This document shows, piece by piece, positions 14,138 through 19,679 of a stretch of DNA of 19,679 nucleotides. A program made the translations under genes and the position numbers. The stretch lies in assembly GCA_964416315.1 (NCBI GenBank), contig CAYQDR010000088.1, positions 1 through 19,679 on the forward strand, in the 5' to 3' direction. The notes under the pieces were generated by a model, which did not search any database, was not told where the DNA came from, and worked only from the letters and a program-made list of their open reading frames with translations. Within the stretch, counting starts at the first letter, position 1. Every line of letters starts with the position of its first letter. This stretch comes from CAYQDR01 sp964416315 (GTDB lineage Bacteria > Methylomirabilota > Methylomirabilia > Rokubacteriales > DASRDR01).

Positions 14138-15082
14138 ATGAAACGCGCGTGGCTGTGGGTGCTGATCCTCGGCGTGGCCGGTCCGGCTGGGGCCCAACCC
14201 AGGCCCGGAGCTTCTCTCGAGACCTGCCTCGCCGAGGCAGCGGATTACTCTTCCGTCTATCCGACGAAGGTCTTTCCCGCCGGGACGACGAAGGAGATCA
14301 CCGCGGTCGTTCGCCTCGGAAGCGGCGAGGCCCATCCGACCATGACCGCGACATGGATGGCGGTGGATGTTCGCGGCACGCGGCCGAATTCCGTGATCAA
14401 GAAGATCGACATGGATCTGAGGGGCAAGGACCGGGCTGCAGTGCGCGTGAACCATCCCGAGGGACTTCCGACAGGAAAGTACCGACTCGAGATCACCGCC
14501 GGTGGCAAGCCTTGGAAATCCGCCGAGTTCAGCATCGCGCCGATCGCCGCGCCCGAAGTCACGGAGCCGAACGCCCTGCTCCCGCTGAACCCGGGGACAG
14601 CGTGGCGCTACGCCTTCACCCAGGAGTTCGGGCGGAACATCCGGCCGAGGTTACCGGAGGGCATGAAGCTCGATGCCGACGGGAAACTCAGGGCATCCAC
14701 GACCAGGATGGCGACGAAAGCGGACAGCGTCGGGACCCACGTCGAGAACCGTCGCAACAACGAGCTGGTGGAGGAGGAATGGTGGCGGCTGACCGACGCC
14801 GGGCTGGTCATCGCCAAGATCCGGAGCGGTGGCGACGAGAGTGTCTTCAACCCGCCCCATCCCATCTGGCCGTGGCCGTTCAAGACGCCTCGGGAGTGGT
14901 CCTTCGAGCCGGAGGACAAGTCGTACACTCAGCGGTGGCGGATGTGGGGGCGGGTCCCGATCAAGGGTCCCGCCGGGGAGGCGCCGGGGTATGTGGTGTT
15001 GATGGAGCAGCCCTCGCCGCGGCTCGACCTGTCGGCGGAGCGCCATTATCTGCCGGGGATCGGCATGGTGCGCGCGAGGTGA
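14138..15082 (+). CDS. Unrecognised secreted protein, probably frameshifted near its C-terminus
   Basis: I do not recognise this family. The 314-residue product has a clear signal peptide (MKRAWLWVLILGVAGPAGAQ). A beta-rich region at about 35-135 resembles an Ig-like or binding fold (VFPAGTTKEITAVVRL ... GKYRLEITAGGK). The C-terminal part, about 148-310, starts LLPLNPGTAWRYAF and recalls periplasmic proteins of the 'PLxPGxxWxY' kind. GGAAGGAG at 14121-14128 is a good ribosome-binding site. Codons end in A or T more often than in neighbouring genes. The frame stops at 15082 right after YLPGIGMVRAR, but removing two bases of the CG run at about 15070-15075 gives VREVITQARNGVLLTRREN and a stop at 15145-15147, a more natural ending. 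Confidence 0.75.
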   Translation: MKRAWLWVLILGVAGPAGAQPRPGASLETCLAEAADYSSVYPTKVFPAGTTKEITAVVRLGSGEAHPTMTATWMAVDVRGTRPNSVIKKIDMDLRGKDRAAVRVNHPEGLPTGKYRLEITAGGKPWKSAEFSIAPIAAPEVTEPNALLPLNPGTAWRYAFTQEFGRNIRPRLPEGMKLDADGKLRASTTRMATKADSVGTHVENRRNNELVEEEWWRLTDAGLVIAKIRSGGDESVFNPPHPIWPWPFKTPREWSFEPEDKSYTQRWRMWGRVPIKGPAGEAPGYVVLMEQPSPRLDLSAERHYLPGIGMVRAR

Positions 15083-15312
15083 TCACGCAGGCCAGGAACG
15101 GCGTGCTGCTCACTCGCCGGGAGAACGTGTTGACCGCCAAGCCTTGACGAGAGGCAGCCCCGCGGGTGCCGTGTACAGAGCGCGCGGAGGGGCGGAGAAA
15201 AACCTCCGAGTTCAGCAACGCTGTCCGGGTTCTGCAGACGCGCGCGGTCATGCGTGGTACACGTTCCGAGCCCGGCGCGCCCGAGTGAGATCTGGCTGGG
15301 GCCCCCGTCCCG

Positions 15313-15341
15313 TTGCCGGCCCGCGATCCGCGTGTTATGGT
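15313..15341 (+). promoter_or_regulatory. Candidate promoter of the lptD operon
   Basis: TTGCCG (15313-15318) and TATGGT (15336-15341) are 17 bases apart, about 30 bases upstream of the GTG start. The rest of the 224-base gap from 15148 shows no convincing gene or repeat. Confidence 0.5.
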
Positions 15342-15371
15342 GAAGCGCCGCACATACTTAGGGGGAGGTTC

Positions 15372-17564
15372 GTGCCCCGGATCCACCTGGGCTGGGTCGT
15401 GCTCGGCTGGATGCTCATCGCCCCTGGCCTCGCGCTCGCGCAGGAGCGCCGGGAGGTCACCCTCGACGCCGAGACCCCCGTCACCGTCTTCGCGGACCGC
15501 ATCGAGCACCTGGAGCGCGAGCGGCTCCTAATCGCCGAGGGGCGCGTCGAGGTCGAGCAGGGGGACACGCGGCTCGAAGCCGACCGGGTCGAGGTCAACA
15601 CCGAGACCGGCGAGGCCGTGGCCGTCGGCCGCGTCGCCTTCTTCGACGGGCGGGACCGGCTCCTCGGCGAGCGGCTCGAGTACAACTTCCGGACCGGGAC
15701 GGGCATCATCTACCGGGCCGAGGGGTTCGCCGAGCCCCACTTCTTTTTCCGCGGGGACCGCATGGAGCGCTTCGGCGAGAAGGCCTACCGCCTCACGGGC
15801 GGGTGGTTCACCACGTGCGAGGCCGAGACGCCCGCGTGGCACGTCCGCTGGGGCCAGGCGACCGCGTACCTCGATGACTGGATCTGGGGGACGAACGCCT
15901 CGTTCTGGGTCTGGAAGCTCCCGCTCGTCCCGTTCATCCCCGTCTTCGCGGCGAACCTCAGGAAGGACCGCCACACGGGCTTCCTGACCCCCACCTTCGG
16001 CTCGAGCAACACCAAGGGGTTCACGGTCCGGCAGCCGTTCTTCTGGGCCATCAGCGACAGCCAGGACCTCCTGGTGGTCCCGACCTGGTACGAGAAGCGG
16101 GGGTTCGGGCTGGGCGGCGCCTACCGCTACGTCCGCACGGAAGGCTCCCGCGGCGAGCTCGAGGGGTTCTGGCTCCAGGACACCGAGCAGGACCGGGAGC
16201 GCTGGGTCATCGGGTTCCGGCACGAGGAGCAGATCACCCCCCGGCTCACGCTCAAGGCCGATGTCGCGCTGGTCAGCGACGACCAGTACTTCAGCGAGTT
16301 CGGGAACACCCTCGACGAGCGCAGCCGCCAGCGGCTCGAGTCCAACCTGACGCTGACCCAGCGCTGGGAGAAGTGGAACCTCGTGGCCCGCCTCTTTACG
16401 TACGAGGACCTGACGACTCCCGCGGCCATCGAGCTCCTGCGGCTCCCCGAGATCCGGCTCAACGCGTTCCAGCAGCCGATCCCCTGGCTGCCGGGACTCC
16501 TCTATGAGTTCGAGAGCTCGTACGTGAACTTCGTCCGGGACGTCGGCTCCGAGGGCCAGCGGCTCGACCTCCACCCGCGGCTCTCCTACCCGGTCTCGCC
16601 GGACGGCCTCTTCACGCTGACGCCGCGGGTCGGCTTCCGCGAGACCGTGTACGATACCACGGTCGTCGGCACGAAGGTCGACAGCGGCTTCGTCGTCGAG
16701 GACACCGAGAGCGAGCTGCACGACCGGACCCTCCTCGAGGCCGGGATGGACCTCGAGGCGCGCGCCTACCGGGTCTTCGAGCTGGACGGCCTGCTCGGCA
16801 TCCAGCGCCTCCAGCACCTCGTCGAGCCGCGGGTGAGCTACAACTACGTCTCCCAGGACAGCCAGACGAGCCTCCCGCAGTTCGACGGCATCGACCGGAT
16901 CTTCCCCACGAATTCGCTGACGTACTCGCTGACGAACCGCGTCAAGGGGCGGGCGGTGGGGACGGATGATCGGCCGGGTCGAGTCTGGGAACTGCTGCGC
17001 CTGACGCTCAGCCAGACCTGGAGTCTCACGGAGCCGCGCACCGTCGGCTCCACCGAGCCCGTCGGAATCCTCGCGCCTCCCGAGCCCGCGCCGGGTACCG
17101 AGCCGGTCCCGACCCCGGCGCCCACGGCCACCAAGGTCAACCGGCTGTCCAGCATCCAGACCGACCTCATCTTCGAGCCGCTCTTCGGCGTGCGGTTCCG
17201 CGGGACCGCCTCCGTCGATCCCTACGAGTGGCAGCTCACGAGCGCCACGACCGACCTCGCCTACGACGCGGCGGACTGGGGCGTGACGTTCGGCACGCGG
17301 CACGGGCGGGACGGCGAACTCCGGTTCATCCAGGGCACGATCCGGGCCAAGCTTGGCCAGCGGTGGGGCGCGCGGTTCTCGACCAACTACGACGTGGAGA
17401 CCGGGACCGTCATCGAGAATCGGCTGGAGGTGGACTTCCGCGAGCAGTGCTGGGCCGTCACGGTGGCGCTCGTGGACCGGACCAACGAGGACGAGTTCCA
17501 CATCACCATCAACCTCCTGGAGCTCGGCCACTACGGGTTCGGGCGGGTCTTCGGCGCGCAATGA
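15372..17564 (+). CDS. lptD: LPS-assembly protein LptD (outer-membrane beta-barrel)
   Basis: LptD, with LptE, inserts LPS into the outer leaflet of the outer membrane. The start is GTG 15372 with GGGGGAGG at 15361-15368. A signal peptide ends ALALA/Q (cleavage near residue 23). Residues about 37-140 form the OstA/LptA-like periplasmic beta-jellyroll (FADRIEHLERERLLIAEG, LEADRVEVN). The rest is a long beta-barrel with many aromatic/charged alternating strands. The mature protein has only two cysteines, Cys149 (FTTCEAE) and Cys693 (REQCWAV). A Pro-rich segment at about 562-589 is probably a loop. At 730 aa it is slightly shorter than E. coli LptD (784). It overlaps the next gene by four bases. 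Confidence 0.93.
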   Translation: MPRIHLGWVVLGWMLIAPGLALAQERREVTLDAETPVTVFADRIEHLERERLLIAEGRVEVEQGDTRLEADRVEVNTETGEAVAVGRVAFFDGRDRLLGERLEYNFRTGTGIIYRAEGFAEPHFFFRGDRMERFGEKAYRLTGGWFTTCEAETPAWHVRWGQATAYLDDWIWGTNASFWVWKLPLVPFIPVFAANLRKDRHTGFLTPTFGSSNTKGFTVRQPFFWAISDSQDLLVVPTWYEKRGFGLGGAYRYVRTEGSRGELEGFWLQDTEQDRERWVIGFRHEEQITPRLTLKADVALVSDDQYFSEFGNTLDERSRQRLESNLTLTQRWEKWNLVARLFTYEDLTTPAAIELLRLPEIRLNAFQQPIPWLPGLLYEFESSYVNFVRDVGSEGQRLDLHPRLSYPVSPDGLFTLTPRVGFRETVYDTTVVGTKVDSGFVVEDTESELHDRTLLEAGMDLEARAYRVFELDGLLGIQRLQHLVEPRVSYNYVSQDSQTSLPQFDGIDRIFPTNSLTYSLTNRVKGRAVGTDDRPGRVWELLRLTLSQTWSLTEPRTVGSTEPVGILAPPEPAPGTEPVPTPAPTATKVNRLSSIQTDLIFEPLFGVRFRGTASVDPYEWQLTSATTDLAYDAADWGVTFGTRHGRDGELRFIQGTIRAKLGQRWGARFSTNYDVETGTVIENRLEVDFREQCWAVTVALVDRTNEDEFHITINLLELGHYGFGRVFGAQ

Positions 17565-18673
17565 GGGTCCCGCAGTTCGACCTCACGCGCCAGTACGCCC
17601 GCATCGAGCCGGAGATCGAGGCGGCGCTCCGGCGGGTGCTGCGGCGTGGCCAGTTCATCCTCGGCCCCGAGGGCGAGGCGCTCGAGACGGCGTGCGCCGC
17701 TGCCGTCGGCGTCCCGCACGCGGTCGGGCTCGGGACGGGCTCCGACGCGCTCAAGCTCACGCTGGCGGCCCTGGGAATCGGCACCGGCGACGAGGTCGTC
17801 ACCCCCGCGTTCTCGTTCGTCGCCTCGGCGACCGCGGTGCTCCAGCTCGGCGCCCGCCCGGTCTTCGCCGACGTGGACCCGATGACGCTGACGCTCACGG
17901 CCGAGACCGCCGCGGTGGTCCTCACGCCCCGCACGCGCGCGATCGTCACCGTGCATCTCTTCGGGCTGCCGGCGCCGATGGGGCCGCTCCGGGCGCTGGC
18001 GGAGGCGCGGGGGCTCGCCCTGGTCGAGGACGCGGCCCAGGCCTTCGGCGCGACGCTCGACGGCCGCCCCGTGGGCGGCCTCGGACGCGCCGCCGCGTTC
18101 AGCTTCTACCCGACGAAGGCGCTCGCCGCCTACGGCGACGCCGGGCTCATGACGACGGGCGACGGCGACCTCGCCGCGCGCGTGCGCCGCCTGCGGAACC
18201 ACGGCCAGGCCCAGAAGTACGACCACGTCGAGCTCGGCTGGACGAGCCGGCTCGACGAGCTCCAGGCCGCCATCCTCCGGGTGAAGCTCCGCCACGTCGG
18301 GGAGTGGACGGAGGCCCGACGGCGCATCGCGGCCCGCTACGCGGCCGGGCTCGCCGGGTGCCCCGTGCGCCTGCCGCCGGAGCCCCCCGGCGCTCGCCAC
18401 GTCTTCCACCAGTACACGATCCGCACGCCGCGGCGCGACGCGCTCGCCAAGCACCTCGGGGCGGCGGGGATCGGCACCGCGTGCCACTACCCGCACCCCA
18501 TCCCGGGGCAGCCGGCGTTCCGGGCGCTGGGGTACGAGGCCGCGGCCTTCCCGGCGGCGTGGGTAGCCTCGCAGGAGGTCCTGTCGCTGCCCTGCTTCCC
18601 CGAGCTCGAGGACGCCGAGGTCGACGCGGTGACTGCAACGATCCGCGCGTTCTTCGAAGGAGACCCCGGATGA
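17561..18673 (+). CDS. DegT/DnrJ/EryC1/StrS-family sugar aminotransferase
   Basis: This PLP-dependent aminotransferase acts on nucleotide-linked keto-sugars. Motifs are FDLTRQYARIEPEIEAAL, a GQFILGPEGEALE segment, GTGSDALKLTLAALGIGTGDEVVTP, VEDAAQAFGA (Asp157 pairs with the PLP ring nitrogen) and FSFYPTKALAAYGDAG with the Schiff-base Lys186. RLDELQAAILRVKL and HVFHQYTIR follow. Length (370 aa) is typical. The start ATGA overlaps the lptD stop with no clear Shine-Dalgarno, so translation is likely coupled. With the following SDR it probably makes an amino-deoxy sugar for LPS or glycan. The exact sugar and the position aminated cannot be read from sequence. Confidence 0.92.
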   Translation: MRVPQFDLTRQYARIEPEIEAALRRVLRRGQFILGPEGEALETACAAAVGVPHAVGLGTGSDALKLTLAALGIGTGDEVVTPAFSFVASATAVLQLGARPVFADVDPMTLTLTAETAAVVLTPRTRAIVTVHLFGLPAPMGPLRALAEARGLALVEDAAQAFGATLDGRPVGGLGRAAAFSFYPTKALAAYGDAGLMTTGDGDLAARVRRLRNHGQAQKYDHVELGWTSRLDELQAAILRVKLRHVGEWTEARRRIAARYAAGLAGCPVRLPPEPPGARHVFHQYTIRTPRRDALAKHLGAAGIGTACHYPHPIPGQPAFRALGYEAAAFPAAWVASQEVLSLPCFPELEDAEVDAVTATIRAFFEGDPG

Positions 18674-19623
18674 GAGTCCTGATCACCGGCGTGACCGGCT
18701 TCGTCGGGAGCCACCTGGCGGACCATCTCGTCGGCCGGGGGGATGTCGAGGTCTACGGCACCCACCGCTGGCGGAGCCGGATGGACAACGTCGAGCATCT
18801 GCGCGGCCGCTTGCGCCTCGTGGAGTGCGACCTGCGCGACGCTGCGGCCACGCGCCGGATGCTGGCGCGGGTCCGGCCGGAGCGCGTCTTCCACCTGGCG
18901 GCCCAGAGCTACGTGCCGAGCTCCTGGCTGATCCCGGCCGAAACCCTGGCGACGAACGTGATGTGCCAGGTCAACCTGTTCGAGGCGGCGCGGGACCTCG
19001 ACCTCGGGGCGCGCGTCCACGTGGCGGGCTCGAGCGAGGAGTACGGGCTCGTCAAGCCGGAGGAGGTCCCGATCCGCGAGGAGAACCCCCTCCGGCCGCT
19101 GTCGCCCTACGCGGTGTCGAAAGTCGCCCAGGACCTGCTCGCGTACCAGTACTGGCAGAGCTACCGGCTCCACACCGTGCGGACCCGTGGCTTCAACCAC
19201 ACCGGCCCCCGCCGGGGCGAGGTCTTCGTCACCTCGAACTTCGCGCGCCAGCTCGCGGAGATCGAGAAAGGGCTCCGGGAGCCCGTCGTCTCGGTCGGGA
19301 ACCTGGACGCCCTGCGCGACTTCACGGACGTCCGGGACATGGTCCGCGCCTACTGGCTGGCGCTGGAGCGGGGCGAGCCGGGCGAGGTGTACAACCTCTG
19401 CTCGGGCCGCGGCCACACGATCCGGAACGTGCTCGACATCCTGCTCGGCCACGCGCAGGTGCGGGTGGAAGTCCGCGACGACCCGGCGCGGAAGCGGCCG
19501 TCGGACGTGCTCCTGCTCCTCGGCGACTGCTCGAAGTTCCGGCGCCTGACGGGGTGGGAGCCGACGATCCCCTTCGAGGTGACGCTGAAGGACCTGCTGG
19601 AGTACTGGCGACAGCGTGTGTAG
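18670..19623 (+). CDS. NAD(P)-dependent sugar epimerase/dehydratase, GDP-mannose 4,6-dehydratase-like
   Basis: This extended short-chain dehydrogenase has an N-terminal nucleotide-binding GVTGFVGSHL (7-16), the active-site SSEEYG (121-126), and the catalytic Tyr147 and Lys151 in SPYAVSKVAQ. RGFNHTGPRRGEVFVTSNFARQ and LRDFTDVRDMVRAYWLAL are typical of GDP-mannose 4,6-dehydratases and related GDP-6-deoxy-hexulose reductases. The product would be a GDP-4-keto-6-deoxy or reduced 6-deoxy sugar. Length (317 aa) is at the short end for Gmd and normal for Rmd, so either is possible. AAGGAG at about 18657-18662 precedes the ATG, which overlaps the aminotransferase stop by four bases. Confidence 0.9.
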   Translation: MRVLITGVTGFVGSHLADHLVGRGDVEVYGTHRWRSRMDNVEHLRGRLRLVECDLRDAAATRRMLARVRPERVFHLAAQSYVPSSWLIPAETLATNVMCQVNLFEAARDLDLGARVHVAGSSEEYGLVKPEEVPIREENPLRPLSPYAVSKVAQDLLAYQYWQSYRLHTVRTRGFNHTGPRRGEVFVTSNFARQLAEIEKGLREPVVSVGNLDALRDFTDVRDMVRAYWLALERGEPGEVYNLCSGRGHTIRNVLDILLGHAQVRVEVRDDPARKRPSDVLLLLGDCSKFRRLTGWEPTIPFEVTLKDLLEYWRQRV

Positions 19624-19646
19624 CGCCGTGCCGATAACCGTCGCAT

Positions 19647-19670
19647 CCCGGCGTCCTCCAGCTCGCCGGG
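19647..19670 (+). terminator. Possible hairpin after the sugar operon
   Basis: CCCGGCG (19647-19653) pairs with CGCCGGG (19664-19670), 23 bases after the last stop in the window. No T-tract is seen before the edge, so it may instead belong to a downstream element. Confidence 0.3.
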
Positions 19671-19679
19671 ACGCGCTCG

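Noticed and set aside
14071..15147. A 358-codon open frame in another frame across the secreted-protein gene
   Set aside because: Most of it is a shadow without a signal peptide. Only its last about 23 residues are plausible, as the frameshifted tail of the gene at 14138.
15528..17561. A 677-codon minus-strand open frame antisense to lptD
   Set aside because: Charged, repetitive translation without any recognisable domain; lptD on the plus strand has signal peptide and family motifs.

Overview
This is a very GC-rich stretch of a bacterial chromosome with tightly packed genes, frequent GTG/TTG starts and many 4-base ATGA overlaps. An LptD homologue points to a diderm with an LPS-type outer membrane. 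GC content, gene style, an archaeal-type nicotinate phosphoribosyltransferase and large structured intergenic repeats would fit Candidatus Rokubacteria/Methylomirabilota or a GC-rich deltaproteobacterium-like lineage. That placement is inference only. No tRNA, rRNA, CRISPR array, insertion sequence or phage gene was seen.

Layout. (1) 1-1233: possible edge of a divergent minus-strand gene, a 39-residue rubredoxin-like protein, then a cytidylate-kinase-like protein fused to a BON domain, closed by a structured repeat (copy 1). (2) 1234-5569: a minus-strand membrane-anchored SPOR protein diverges from an HtrA/DegP-type protease, followed co-directionally by a DUF2062 membrane protein, an MscS-type channel and galU. 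This is an envelope-maintenance group. (3) 5570-7214: a good sigma70-like promoter, a roughly 160-base structured leader, an archaeal-type nicotinate phosphoribosyltransferase with a zinc knuckle, then repeat copy 2. (4) 7218-12908: trpC-trpF-trpB-trpA-accD-folC, a compact biosynthetic operon covering the later tryptophan steps, the acetyl-CoA carboxylase beta subunit and folylpolyglutamate synthase. A second, different palindromic repeat lies in the trpC/trpF junction. (5) 12926-13957: a DUF72 protein. (6) 14138-15147: an unrecognised secreted protein with less GC-rich codon use, probably frameshifted near its C-terminus. (7) 15372-19623: lptD, a DegT-family sugar aminotransferase and a GDP-mannose-4,6-dehydratase-like SDR in one overlapping operon, linking LPS export to nucleotide-sugar synthesis.

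Most of the window is ordinary housekeeping. The best candidate for something undescribed is the roughly 97-base repeat present at 1136-1233 and 7118-7214. Its two copies differ in sequence, but the differences are largely compensatory and preserve the same multi-hairpin fold. Secondary points are the kinase-BON fusion, the frameshift in the secreted protein, the structured leader of the nicotinate phosphoribosyltransferase gene and an altered phosphate-side loop in TrpF.
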